NCBI RefSeq assembly: GCF_023499215.1
Contig: NZ_JAKHSK010000035.1
Location: 1 to 53,464 of the forward strand
Reading direction: 5' to 3'
Source of the DNA: Zunongwangia pacifica
GTDB taxonomy: Bacteria; Bacteroidota; Bacteroidia; Flavobacteriales; Flavobacteriaceae
DNA length: 53,464 nucleotides
The notes under the pieces are model-generated. The model was not told where the DNA came from and did not search any database. It saw only the letters and a list, made by a program, of their open reading frames with translations. Made by a program: the position numbers and the translations under genes. Position 1 is the stretch's first letter; each line of letters begins with the position of its first letter. Below, one piece after another: positions 1 to 8,047 of the stretch.

Positions 1-40
1 ATCATCTATAACAGATAGGTGATGCAGTAGGTAACGACTT

Positions 41-148
<108 letters not shown>

Positions 149-154
149 CTTTTT

Positions 155-186
155 AAAACCCTTACCAGAACTGGTAAGGGTTTTTT
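155..186 (+). terminator. rRNA operon terminator
   Basis: A perfect 14-bp inverted repeat (155-168 with 171-184) is followed by a T run. It sits seven bases after the 5S end, so it terminates the rRNA operon. Confidence 0.92.
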
Positions 187-258
187 CGTTTTTAGAAAGG
201 TTTTGACCAGAGAAACATTTTATAATTACCAGGTTAATACAAAAGAGATAACAATAGA

Positions 259-291
259 AAAGCCGCTTTAAGATGTTATTAGAGCGGCTTT
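259..291. terminator. hairpin between 5S and the convergent gene
   Basis: AAAGCCGCT at 259-267 pairs with AGCGGCTTT at 283-291 around a 15-base loop. Short A/T tracts on both sides would allow weak termination either way. It lies between the rRNA operon and the converging DUF4268 gene. Apart from this hairpin I see nothing in 190-454. Confidence 0.5.
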
Positions 292-454
292 ATTTGTAGA
301 TATACAACAAATTATACTTTTTTTAAATTCGTTATTCTCTTTAAATGGAATGTACTATGCCACCACTAAATTGTTGTCAATCTATTAAGTAAACAAAGAA
401 GCAGGAGAAATTGCCATACAATTAAAGATTTACAGGTTGAAATAAGCCTGATAA

Positions 455-886
455 TTAAGCGGTAATGAAATCTTTAAATTCTAACCAGAACATTTCTAAT
501 TGATGCATATTTTCAACGAAGAATGTCTTTACTTTTGGCCAATCATTTTTGTTATTAATGCTTACTTTTTCTTTTAGCGGTACATAAATCCTGGAAACTA
601 TTTTACCTTCAGGTAATTCATATTCTTCGTCTAATATAACTTCGGGTAAATATTCCGATCTTAAAATAGTAGCTAAAGATTTGATTTTTTCAAAATAATA
701 AGCTCGTATAATTTCATCTTCAGCATCAATATCTAAAGAGATCATTGCTTTTTTGCGGTCAAAAGAAAATTTGAGCTGTATTTCTTTAATTTGGGTATTG
801 TATAGAATCCATTTTCTAGAATATTCCTGCCCAAAGCTTGTCCAAAATTCCTGTCTTATTCGTTTGCTTTCTTCTTTACTAAACAT
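455..886 (-). CDS. DUF4268 domain-containing protein
   Basis: This 143-residue soluble protein resembles the DUF4268 family: an N-terminal FSKEESKRIRQEFWTSFG segment, a WILYNT motif and a C-terminal FWLEFKDFI segment are typical of short Bacteroidota members. The domain also occurs in larger proteins linked to nucleic-acid processing, but the function of the stand-alone form is unknown. There is no signal peptide or membrane segment, so it is probably cytoplasmic. It starts three bases after the stop of the upstream ZIP transporter gene on the same strand, so the two are almost certainly cotranscribed. Confidence 0.8.
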   Translation of the reverse strand: MFSKEESKRIRQEFWTSFGQEYSRKWILYNTQIKEIQLKFSFDRKKAMISLDIDAEDEIIRAYYFEKIKSLATILRSEYLPEVILDEEYELPEGKIVSRIYVPLKEKVSINNKNDWPKVKTFFVENMHQLEMFWLEFKDFITA

Positions 887-889
887 AGA

Positions 890-1558
890 TTACATAAAAT
901 AGGCTAGTAAAATTCCTAATATGATGACACATAATTTTGATGCATTGAATTTATGGTCTTTAGAGGCCTCAAATAAAATAGTGGTAGATATATGTAGAAA
1001 AACACCAATCACAATGGCATTTAAATAGGCTGAATAGGTTTGTATAAATTCAAATTGGAGCTTTAGCCAACTTCCTAACGGGGTCATTAAAGCGAAAAGT
1101 AATAAAAATAATAATGCCTTAACTTGACCAATTTTAGAATTAAATAAAAAAATGCTTAATATCGCAGCTACTGGGATTTTATGAATGGCAACACCGTATA
1201 ATAAGTGAGCGCTTTCGTTTAGAGGAAATCCTTCGAGTAAAGAGTGGATGCCCAAACTTACCAATAGCATTAAAGGAAATTGTTTAGTGTTAGGATCATG
1301 GTGCATATGGCCATGTTCAAGCCCCTTTGATATAAATTCCAGGATAATTTGAAATAATAAACCAAGTAGTATAAATACGCCAATCTCCTTGCTTCTATGT
1401 TCATAGACCTCGGGAAGTAATTCGAATACAGTAACGGATAGTAGATAGGCACCACTAAAAGATAGCAGTAGCTTAAATGTTACGGAAGAAGAAGGTTTTA
1501 AAAATTTTGCAATCAGGTAACCAATAAGAACTGCTAAAAGTGGTAAAATAAATATCAT
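890..1558 (-). CDS. ZIP family metal transporter
   Basis: The 222-residue protein has about eight hydrophobic segments and the ZIP signatures: HSLLEG at residues 105-110 (metal site in TM4) and HKIP at 126-129 (TM5). A histidine-rich loop, HGHMHH at 83-88, lies between TM3 and TM4 as in many ZIP carriers. Family members import divalent cations such as Zn or Fe across the inner membrane; the exact metal cannot be read from sequence. It is the first gene of a two-gene minus-strand operon with the DUF4268 gene and diverges from the rRNA methyltransferase gene. I see no obvious Zur or Fur-like operator in the intergenic region. Confidence 0.88.
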   Translation of the reverse strand: MIFILPLLAVLIGYLIAKFLKPSSSVTFKLLLSFSGAYLLSVTVFELLPEVYEHRSKEIGVFILLGLLFQIILEFISKGLEHGHMHHDPNTKQFPLMLLVSLGIHSLLEGFPLNESAHLLYGVAIHKIPVAAILSIFLFNSKIGQVKALLFLLLFALMTPLGSWLKLQFEFIQTYSAYLNAIVIGVFLHISTTILFEASKDHKFNASKLCVIILGILLAYFM

Positions 1559-1673
1559 TAAATAGTACTATTAATTTAGGCTTGAGTTAGTCGATTGTTT
1601 TATTAAATTATTTCAGCAGAAATTATTTTTTTAACCAATTAAGCTTAGGTTATTAATTGCTGCGAAAATAACG

Positions 1674-1681
1674 TAATTTTG
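1674..1681 (+). promoter_or_regulatory. -7 box of the RlmL-like gene
   Basis: TAATTTTG matches the Bacteroidota -7 consensus TAnnTTTG. No convincing -33 box lies at 19 bases, so only the -7 element is supported. The box ends 15 bases before ATG 1697, which argues against the upstream in-frame TTG at 1679 as the start. Confidence 0.6.
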
Positions 1682-1702
1682 CCACTCTTTAAAAAGATGA
1701 TT

Positions 1703-2860
1703 ATGGAAGGTAATTTTAAAATGATCGCTAAAACTTTCTTTGGTTTCGAGCCTTTGTTAGCAAAGGAGCTGAGAGATCTTGGTGGGATGGATGTAAAGGA
1801 AGGCAATAGGATGGTGAGTTTTGTAGGAGATAAAGGTTTTATGTATAAAGCAAATCTTTGTTTACGTACAGCGATTAAAATTTTAAAGCCTTTTGCTGGT
1901 TTTAAAGTATTTTCTGAAGAAGATTTATATCAAAATATAAAGAATCTCGATTGGGATGCTGTTTTGGATGTTAACGGCAGTCTTGCGGTAGATGCAACAT
2001 TACATTCAGAGGTTTTTACACATTCTAAATATATTTCTCTAAAAACTAAAGATGCTATTGTAGATCGTTATAGAGAGAAATACGGCGCAAGGCCTAATGT
2101 TGATCTAAAGTTCCCTAGTCTTCGTGTAAACATTCATATCGAAAAAACCTGGTGTAATGTTTCTTTAGATACCAGCGGGGATTCTTTGCATAAAAGAGGC
2201 TATCGTACCGCAACAAATATTGCGCCTATCAACGAGATTCTTGCGGCCGGAATGATATTAAAATCTGGATGGCAAGGGCAATGTGATTTTCTTGACCCTA
2301 TGTGTGGTAGTGGTACCATCCCTATTGAAGCTGCCATGATCGCCTGTAATATTCCTGCCAATATAAACCGTAAAGAATTTGGTTTTGAGCGTTGGAAGGA
2401 TTGGGATGAAGATTTATTTGAAAAGATCGAAGATTCCAGTCTTAAAAAAGTCAGGGATTTCCATTTTGAAATCATAGGCTATGATAAAGCTCCATCAGCC
2501 GTGGAAAAAGCTAAAGAGAATGTGAAAAATGCTAATCTTTCTGAATTTATAAAAATAGAAAGATTGGATTTTTTTGAAACTGAAAAAAGAAATGATCGGC
2601 ATTTACATATGGTTTTTAATCCGCCATACGGTGAAAGATTACAAGTGAATATTTCGGAATTTTATCAAAAAATAGGAGATACACTGAAGCAAAGCTATCC
2701 AGGTACCCAGGCATGGTTTATCACTTCAGAAGATGAAGCAATGAAGAATGTTGGTTTAAGACCTTCTAGAAAAGTAAAAATGTTTAATGGAGGATTGGAG
2801 TCGCGTTTTTTGAAGTATGAAATTTATGAAGGTTCGAAAAAGCGAAAAAAGCAGTTTTAA
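1703..2860 (+). CDS. THUMP-domain rRNA (guanine-N2) methyltransferase, RlmL-like
   Basis: The protein has an N-terminal THUMP RNA-binding domain (about 50-155) and a C-terminal Rossmann methyltransferase domain. Motif I is DPMCGSGT (198-205), and NPPYGERL (306-313) is the catalytic motif of N2-guanine methyltransferases. It resembles the N-terminal half of E. coli RlmL, which makes m2G2445 in 23S rRNA; it lacks the RlmK half, as is usual in Bacteroidota. I chose ATG 1703 (MEGNFKMIAKT); ATG 1697 is two codons upstream and equally possible. A TTG at 1679 would fall inside the promoter -7 box. The C-terminus is lysine-rich (SKKRKKQF). The gene stands alone and diverges from the ZIP operon. Confidence 0.9.
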   Translation: MEGNFKMIAKTFFGFEPLLAKELRDLGGMDVKEGNRMVSFVGDKGFMYKANLCLRTAIKILKPFAGFKVFSEEDLYQNIKNLDWDAVLDVNGSLAVDATLHSEVFTHSKYISLKTKDAIVDRYREKYGARPNVDLKFPSLRVNIHIEKTWCNVSLDTSGDSLHKRGYRTATNIAPINEILAAGMILKSGWQGQCDFLDPMCGSGTIPIEAAMIACNIPANINRKEFGFERWKDWDEDLFEKIEDSSLKKVRDFHFEIIGYDKAPSAVEKAKENVKNANLSEFIKIERLDFFETEKRNDRHLHMVFNPPYGERLQVNISEFYQKIGDTLKQSYPGTQAWFITSEDEAMKNVGLRPSRKVKMFNGGLESRFLKYEIYEGSKKRKKQF

Positions 2861-2928
2861 TCACTCATTGAGGGTTTAAATTGTAATAGCTTAGGTTTGA
2901 TCTGATAGTTAAGTTTTTCCGATTCATA

Positions 2929-2949
2929 CCTCGCGGGCTTGCCCCGAGG
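2929..2949. repeat. short palindromic repeat, hairpin form
   Basis: CCTCG (2929-2933) pairs with CGAGG (2945-2949). Inside it GGG pairs with CCC around a CTTG loop, with one bulged C. The CGGGCTTGCCCCGAGG core recurs near 47709-47724 and, less exactly, at 3160 and 50393, so it is one half of the dispersed repeat described at 3067. Confidence 0.65.
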
Positions 2950-3040
2950 TTCTATTCTTTTTTTGAAGGTTATTTTATAACTCCTGATAATTCTTTATCT
3001 GGGTTGTTTTAAAATTTTAAAAAAACATTTTCGGTTCCTA

Positions 3041-3061
3041 CCTTGAGGTTTTGCCTCAGGG
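3041..3061. repeat. related hairpin of the dispersed repeat family
   Basis: CCTTGAGG (3041-3048) pairs with CCTCAGGG (3054-3061) through one wobble around TTTTG. A short T run follows, so it could also act as a weak terminator for the rRNA methyltransferase gene. It resembles the GAGGCTTGCCTC hairpin at 47664-47675. Confidence 0.55.
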
Positions 3062-3066
3062 GTTTT

Positions 3067-3184
3067 TGCTTGATAATCGGGATTAAATACTCCGGGCTCG
3101 CTCGATAGCTAACGGTGTCGGGATGCCCTGAAATTAAAATAATTTTCTAGTAATTACCTAACTGGCTTGCCCTAAGCTAGTTTA
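3067..3184 (+). repeat. dispersed intergenic repeat, copy 1
   Basis: About 118 bases here align with 50308-50415 in the same orientation. Shared blocks in order are CTTGATAATCG, CTCCG, GATAG, CGGGATGCC, AAAATAATTTTCTA, GGCTTGCCCT and AGCTAGTTTA. A shorter copy lies at 47655-47730. This copy runs into the stop codon of the DUF6048 gene. No coding potential is visible. Together with the hairpins at 2929 and 3041 it accounts for most of the 321-base gap 2861-3181. Confidence 0.75.
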
Positions 3185-3928
3185 CTTTTTCGCTTTTTTA
3201 AAAATAGGGATTAGATAAGATATTGAGTATCCGTAGCCTATTCCAAAATCACTATCGTCGAATGTACGGCCAAATCCTGGTATGGTAAGATTATCAAAGC
3301 CATCTGGTGTCTTTTGACTTATTCTGCGTTTTAGTTGTATGTTAGCAGATAAGTATAAGTTATTAAGTATTTCAACCTTAAATCCGGCCATTAACTCTAT
3401 CCAGCTGGCAGTTAATCCAGAGGATTTATCTCCACCTACTCGAATATCTTCTCCAAAATAATCATTGGTCGTATAAATTTGATACTCTTCAAGCTCTTGG
3501 CTAAATGTAGAAAATCCATATCGCAAACCGGCAAAAACGATATTCTGCATTCCTTTCCAGTTTTCGTAAGCATTATAATTTGCTCCAATTTTCACAAAAC
3601 TTCCAGAAGATGAAACTTTAATATAATCTTCCCCAAAGGGTAACGTTTCGTTTCCAATTTCAGCAGCTAAGTAGTAATTGTTGTAGATTCTCATATCAGC
3701 TTCAACCATAAAGCCGGTATAATCTTCATCCAAAACTGTTCTCGCTAATTTACTTAGGTCTATACCTACCCTTAAACCGTATTTTTCTTTATAGATGGTG
3801 TCTGTGGTTTCAATAGGTGTTTGTTCTTCCTGATCTTGTGCAAATAAGGAATTGGTGCCTAATAAAAACAATATAGCACTAAAAACTAAAGTCGATTTTA
3901 TATAATTTCGAAAGATTTTTTCAGGCAT
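3182..3928 (-). CDS. DUF6048 family protein, probable outer-membrane beta-barrel
   Basis: The 248-residue product begins with a signal peptide (hydrophobic stretch about 14-30, cleavage near SLFAQ) and continues with alternating aromatic and polar strands ending in SYLIPIFKK. This fits a small outer-membrane beta-barrel of the DUF6048 family; the function is unknown. Its start codon overlaps the stop of the upstream DUF6452 gene in a TAATG arrangement, so translation is probably coupled. DUF6048, DUF6452 and rlmD are regular neighbours in Flavobacteriaceae as far as I recall. Confidence 0.8.
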   Translation of the reverse strand: MPEKIFRNYIKSTLVFSAILFLLGTNSLFAQDQEEQTPIETTDTIYKEKYGLRVGIDLSKLARTVLDEDYTGFMVEADMRIYNNYYLAAEIGNETLPFGEDYIKVSSSGSFVKIGANYNAYENWKGMQNIVFAGLRYGFSTFSQELEEYQIYTTNDYFGEDIRVGGDKSSGLTASWIELMAGFKVEILNNLYLSANIQLKRRISQKTPDGFDNLTIPGFGRTFDDSDFGIGYGYSISYLIPIFKKAKK

Positions 3929-4527
3929 TAGTCAAAAAATATATTTAAATGTGCAGTTGGCGCATCCTCTTCATCTCCATTATCGTCATCTTCATTATCA
4001 TTTCCAAAATTATCTGTCGTGATGTTATTTGTCAAAAATCGCATACTGCTAATCCAGCGACCATCTTCTCCACCTTCAGTGATATAATCGATATTTAAAT
4101 AATTTACTTTGAATGAACAGGCACGGTTTATATACTCTTCTTCAGGATTGTAAGTGAATTCTATAATATCTGTATTGGTTTCCAGATTATTATCTTCATC
4201 TTCCACAATCTCTCCCTTTTCATTATAAACAGGTCCGTCATAAATAAATTCTAACTTTGTGGAATTCTCACCTGTTTTTAACGGAATACGTATAGTTTGG
4301 CGATTTTCTCGATATAGTAGCATATCTAAAGGTTCGCGACCAACTTCACGAACCGTAAGGTTTACAGAAGTTCTGGGTTCTCTGGTTGTATTATTGTAAA
4401 AATTAATAACCAACATAGGGGTTGTATCTACCGTTTCTGGACAAATATCGTCTCTTTGACATCCTGCAAAGACCAAAAGGCATAAAAAGCCTAAAAAAAA
4501 TTGTCTTTTGTAATTAATAAATTTCAT
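3928..4527 (-). CDS. DUF6452 family lipoprotein
   Basis: Read from ATG 4527 the protein starts MKFINYKRQFFLGFLCLLVFAGC, a lipoprotein signal with lipobox FAGC, so it should be anchored in the periplasm or at the outer membrane. The body matches the DUF6452 pattern (ICPETVDTTPMLVINFYN near the N-terminus). The C-terminus has an acidic Asn/Asp/Glu-rich run before a short end. ATG 4527 overlaps the rlmD stop as TAATG, and the stop overlaps the next gene in the same way, so three genes form a tightly coupled minus-strand operon. An upstream ATG at 4545 would lie inside rlmD and is less likely. The function is unknown. Confidence 0.82.
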   Translation of the reverse strand: MKFINYKRQFFLGFLCLLVFAGCQRDDICPETVDTTPMLVINFYNNTTREPRTSVNLTVREVGREPLDMLLYRENRQTIRIPLKTGENSTKLEFIYDGPVYNEKGEIVEDEDNNLETNTDIIEFTYNPEEEYINRACSFKVNYLNIDYITEGGEDGRWISSMRFLTNNITTDNFGNDNEDDDNGDEEDAPTAHLNIFFD

Positions 4528-5936
4528 TATTTTCTTTCTAAACAAACCACATTTTCCACATGAAATGTTTGTGGGAACATATCAACGGGTTGAACTTTTG
4601 TTACGTTGTAGTATTCGTCCAGTAAAGCTAAATCCCTAGCCTGAGTTGCCGAATTACAACTTACATAAACAATTTTTTTAGGTAGAATACCTATAATTTG
4701 TGCAACAACATCTTTATGCATTCCATCACGTGGCGGATCTGTTATAATAACGTCTGGATGACCATGTTTATTGATAAAGTTTTTAGTAAAAACTTTTTTC
4801 ATGTCTCCAGCAAAGAATTGTGTATTATTGATCCCGTTTCTTTCTGCATTTTCGATCGCATCGCTAATGGCTTCAGGAACGGCTTCAACACCAATAACCT
4901 TTTTAGCATTTTTAGCCACAAATTGTGCAATTGTCCCCGTACCGGTATAAAGATCGTACACAAGCTCATCGCCTTTAAGGCCTGCAAATTCCCGGGTTAC
5001 TTTGTAGAGTTCGTAGGCTTGGGCAGAGTTTGTTTGATAGAATGATTTGGCGTTGATCTTAAATTTAAGACCTTCCATTTCTTCAAAAATATGATCTCTC
5101 CCTTTATAACAAATTACTTCCTGATCATAAATAGTGTCATTTCCCTTATTATTAATTACATATTGTAACGACGTAATTTCAGGAAATTCTTCTGCCACGG
5201 CATCTAATAAAAGTTCTCTAATTGATTTATTCTCTTCATAAAACTGGATAAGAACCATAATTTCACCCGTACTCGCCGTTCTAATCATTAAGGTACGTAA
5301 TAGTCCGCTTTGCGCTCTGGTGTTAAAAAAAGGAATATCATTTTGCGTAGCAAAGATCTTTATAAAATTTCTGATAGCATTACTGGGATCTTCCTGAAGA
5401 TGGCATTTTTTGATATCCAGAATTTTATCCCACATTCCGGGAATATGAAATCCTAAAGCATTTTTATCATCGAAATCTTTACCACTTTGTATTTCCTCTA
5501 ATGTTAACCAACGGCTGTCACTAAAAGAAAACTCCATTTTGTTACGGTAAAAATAGATTTCCTTACTCCCTAAAATTGGAGTGATTTCGGGTAGTTCTAT
5601 TTTACCTAGTCGCTTAAGGTTGTTGGTTACTTCCTGCTGTTTGTAATCGAGTTGATATTTATAGTCCATAAACTGCCATTTGCAACCTCCGCAGGTTCCA
5701 AAATGTTGGCAAACTGGTTCTACTCTTTTATCAGAATATGAATGAAAATTTACCGCGGTACCTTCAAAATAGGACTTTCTTTTTTTTGTAGTTTGAACGT
5801 CTATAACATCACCAGGAACTGCATTATTTACAAAAATAACGCGACCATCTGGCGACTTAGCAATACTTTTACCTTTCGCACCGGCATCTACAACTTCAAC
5901 AGCTTCAAAAACCTTATTTTTATTCCTTCTTCCCAT
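4527..5936 (-). CDS. rlmD: 23S rRNA (uracil-C5)-methyltransferase RlmD-like
   Basis: The 469-residue enzyme has an N-terminal TRAM-type beta domain and an iron-sulfur cluster site (C76, C82, C85 and C178). Its SAM-dependent domain has motif I DLYTGTGT (328-335), DPPR (400-403), the nucleophile C427 in YVSCNSAT, and the general base in ENVVCLE near the C-terminus. Members methylate C5 of uracil in rRNA or tRNA; RlmD is the usual assignment for Bacteroidota, but a TrmA-like target cannot be excluded by sequence alone. It heads a coupled operon with DUF6452 and DUF6048. A TATTTTTG -7 box ends only four bases before the ATG, so the mRNA may be leaderless. Confidence 0.9.
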   Translation of the reverse strand: MGRRNKNKVFEAVEVVDAGAKGKSIAKSPDGRVIFVNNAVPGDVIDVQTTKKRKSYFEGTAVNFHSYSDKRVEPVCQHFGTCGGCKWQFMDYKYQLDYKQQEVTNNLKRLGKIELPEITPILGSKEIYFYRNKMEFSFSDSRWLTLEEIQSGKDFDDKNALGFHIPGMWDKILDIKKCHLQEDPSNAIRNFIKIFATQNDIPFFNTRAQSGLLRTLMIRTASTGEIMVLIQFYEENKSIRELLLDAVAEEFPEITSLQYVINNKGNDTIYDQEVICYKGRDHIFEEMEGLKFKINAKSFYQTNSAQAYELYKVTREFAGLKGDELVYDLYTGTGTIAQFVAKNAKKVIGVEAVPEAISDAIENAERNGINNTQFFAGDMKKVFTKNFINKHGHPDVIITDPPRDGMHKDVVAQIIGILPKKIVYVSCNSATQARDLALLDEYYNVTKVQPVDMFPQTFHVENVVCLERK

Positions 5937-5940
5937 ACCG

Positions 5941-5948
5941 CAAAAATA
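5941..5948 (-). promoter_or_regulatory. -7 box of rlmD
   Basis: The minus strand reads TATTTTTG, a full match to TAnnTTTG. Only four bases separate it from the ATG at 5936, so transcription would begin at or near the start codon. I see no good -33 box at the usual distance. Confidence 0.6.
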
Positions 5949-6102
5949 GAATAATTGCAGGATTAAAGGTAGGTGTCATTAAAAAAATCAGGAAACATTT
6001 AGTAAATTGCGAAAACATTAAAAATGGATGATTTCTCTCCTAATCTGTAAATCAGAACAAGAAGGAATTTTAGATATTAATGATTAAAAATTTGAAAAAG
6101 GA

Positions 6103-7347
6103 ATGGCATTAACAAAAATCGATTCATCACAACAAGCTATCGAATTAGAAGACAAGCATGGGGCGCATAATTACCATCCGTTACCAGCTGTGTTAAGCAG
6201 GGGAGAGGGCGTGCATGTTTGGGATGTTGAAGGGAAAAAATATTATGATTTTCTTTCGGCCTATTCAGCAGTTAATCAGGGACACTGTCATCCAAAAATC
6301 GTAGTGGCATTAAATGATCAGGCAGCTACATTAACCTTAACCTCACGTGCATTTCATAATGATGTTCTGGGGCCATTCGAGAAGTATGCTACAGAATATT
6401 TTGGCTTTGATAAATTATTGCCAATGAATACTGGAGCTGAAGCTGTAGAAACCGCTATTAAATTAGCTAGAAAATGGGCCTACGAGACTAAAGGGGTTAA
6501 AGAAACGGAAGCAGAGATTATTGTTTGTGAAAATAACTTCCACGGAAGAACCACAACAATTATATCTTTTTCTAATGATGAAGATGCCAGAAAGAATTTT
6601 GGACCGTATACGCCAGGTTTTCAAAAAATACCTTATGATAATATTGATGCTTTAGAAAAAGCACTAAACGAGAATAATAATATAGCAGGTTTCTTAGTAG
6701 AGCCCATCCAGGGCGAAGCGGGGGTTTATGTGCCATCTGAAGGTTTCTTAAAGCGTGCTAAGGAGCTTTGTGAAAAACACAATGTTCTTTTTATTGCAGA
6801 TGAAGTGCAAACAGGTATTGCCAGAACTGGAAAATTGTTAGCTGTAGATCACGAAGATGTGAAACCAGATATTCTTATTTTAGGTAAGGCGATTTCAGGC
6901 GGGGTATATCCTGTTTCAGCTGTTTTGGCAAATAATAATGTGATGGATGTTATTAAGCCTGGGCAGCATGGATCTACTTTTGGTGGTAACCCACTTGCCT
7001 GTGCAGTTGCTCATGCCGCTTTAGAGGTAATTAAAGAAGAGAAATTAGCTGAAAATGCGGAAAGATTAGGAGGATTATTCCGTAGATTATTAGATGATTA
7101 TATTAGAACTTCCAATATCGTTGAGTTAGTTAGGGGGAAAGGTCTTTTAAATGCCATTGTGATTAATGATACTCCAGATAGCTCTACGGCATGGGATATT
7201 TGTATGGCTTTAAAAGAAAATGGTCTCTTAGCTAAACCAACACATGGTAATATTATTCGTTTTGCACCACCTTTAGTGATGGATGAAGAACAACTGAAGG
7301 ATTGTGTAGAAATTATTACAAAAACGTTGAAGGATTTTGAAAAATAG
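6103..7347 (+). CDS. rocD: ornithine--oxo-acid transaminase
   Basis: The enzyme moves the delta-amino group of ornithine to 2-oxoglutarate, giving glutamate semialdehyde and linking arginine breakdown to proline and glutamate. The 414-residue length is usual. Fold-type I, class III aminotransferase features are visible: [17 protein letters not shown] (109-125), the cofactor aspartate D233 in IADEVQTG, and the PLP lysine K262 in ILGKAISGG. The N-terminal HNYHPLPVV-like motif (HNYHPLPAV, 22-30) is typical of ornithine rather than acetylornithine aminotransferases. AAAAAGGA precedes the ATG. The gene is monocistronic and ends at a strong bidirectional terminator. Confidence 0.95.
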   Translation: MALTKIDSSQQAIELEDKHGAHNYHPLPAVLSRGEGVHVWDVEGKKYYDFLSAYSAVNQGHCHPKIVVALNDQAATLTLTSRAFHNDVLGPFEKYATEYFGFDKLLPMNTGAEAVETAIKLARKWAYETKGVKETEAEIIVCENNFHGRTTTIISFSNDEDARKNFGPYTPGFQKIPYDNIDALEKALNENNNIAGFLVEPIQGEAGVYVPSEGFLKRAKELCEKHNVLFIADEVQTGIARTGKLLAVDHEDVKPDILILGKAISGGVYPVSAVLANNNVMDVIKPGQHGSTFGGNPLACAVAHAALEVIKEEKLAENAERLGGLFRRLLDDYIRTSNIVELVRGKGLLNAIVINDTPDSSTAWDICMALKENGLLAKPTHGNIIRFAPPLVMDEEQLKDCVEIITKTLKDFEK

Positions 7348-7360
7348 TAAGCTATAAAAC

Positions 7361-7392
7361 AAAAAAATCCCCGGCTTGCCGGGGATTTTTTT
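7361..7392. terminator. bidirectional terminator between rocD and the CCC-motif gene
   Basis: There is a perfect 14-bp stem (7361-7374 with 7379-7392) around CTTG, with an A tract on one side and a T tract on the other. It can end both rocD and the converging 7417-9832 operon. Confidence 0.9.
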
Positions 7393-7416
7393 GTTTATAT
7401 AATTTGGTCTGTTTTT

Positions 7417-7737
7417 TTAAAAACCAGATCCATATATTTCTCTTTGCATTTCCATAAGGCCTTCTATACCTCCAGCGGTTATAATCATTATTACCGAAGA
7501 GATAAATGAAATTGCACTAAGTACCAAACCTATTATTCCTAAAATCCGACCTGTTTTTACATTCTCGTAACCAACGTAAAGATCTGGATTTGCATAGTAA
7601 AGCTCTTTTGCTTTATTCGCTAATACGATAGCAAGGATTCCAAATACGATCCCGAATAGGCCATAACAGCAACAACCTATAATGGATAATATTCCAAAGA
7701 TTAAAATTAAAGTAGAGTTAGGCAGTTTTTCTTTCAT
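7417..7737 (-). CDS. CCC-motif small membrane protein (DUF4190-like)
   Basis: The 106-residue protein has two or three membrane segments (about 9-40 and 63-90). A GCCCYGLFGIVFGILAIVLA stretch (21-40) gives the family its CCC-motif name. The two glycine-rich helices resemble DUF4190 proteins. Its role is unknown. It is the last gene of a minus-strand run, nine bases after the DUF2752 gene. Confidence 0.78.
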   Translation of the reverse strand: MKEKLPNSTLILIFGILSIIGCCCYGLFGIVFGILAIVLANKAKELYYANPDLYVGYENVKTGRILGIIGLVLSAISFISSVIMIITAGGIEGLMEMQREIYGSGF

Positions 7738-7746
7738 GATTTTGAA

Positions 7747-8028
7747 TTAATTGGTTAGGTTATAAAATTGTATCATTTTGAAAATATACGAAATTATCAT
7801 TATGGATGCATTTAAAATAATAAAGACGATTTTAATTTTAAAATCGCCTTTAAATTTATATTTAATATTTACAATTAAAAAAATAGCAAAGATTACTAGG
7901 GTATAAATGGCAGGATACATTACAAAGGCTTCTTTAAAATTACCCTGAAAAAGCAAGATAGCAGCTCTTTGACCACCGCAGCCATAACAATCTACTCCTA
8001 AAAGAGTTTTGTTAAGGCAAGGGAGCAT
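7747..8028 (-). CDS. DUF2752 domain-containing membrane protein
   Basis: The product has the DUF2752 signature MLPC...GVDCYGCGGQRA (residues 1-22), with cysteines in a CxxCG pattern followed by two hydrophobic helices (about 34-54 and 66-86). The function is unknown. ATG 8028 is the first ATG, but in-frame codons NTGYEEY upstream look like family sequence, so translation may begin earlier at an ATT inside the end of the previous gene. It is 19 bases after the T9SS-type gene and nine before the CCC-motif gene; DUF2752 and CCC-motif genes often sit together in flavobacteria. Confidence 0.75.
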   Translation of the reverse strand: MLPCLNKTLLGVDCYGCGGQRAAILLFQGNFKEAFVMYPAIYTLVIFAIFLIVNIKYKFKGDFKIKIVFIILNASIMIISYIFKMIQFYNLTN

Positions 8029-8047
8029 ATATTCTTCGTAGCCGGTA

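Noticed and set aside
1679-1702. TTG start for the RlmL-like gene
   Set aside because: The TTG is part of the TAATTTTG promoter box; the ATG codons at 1697 and 1703 give the family N-terminus.
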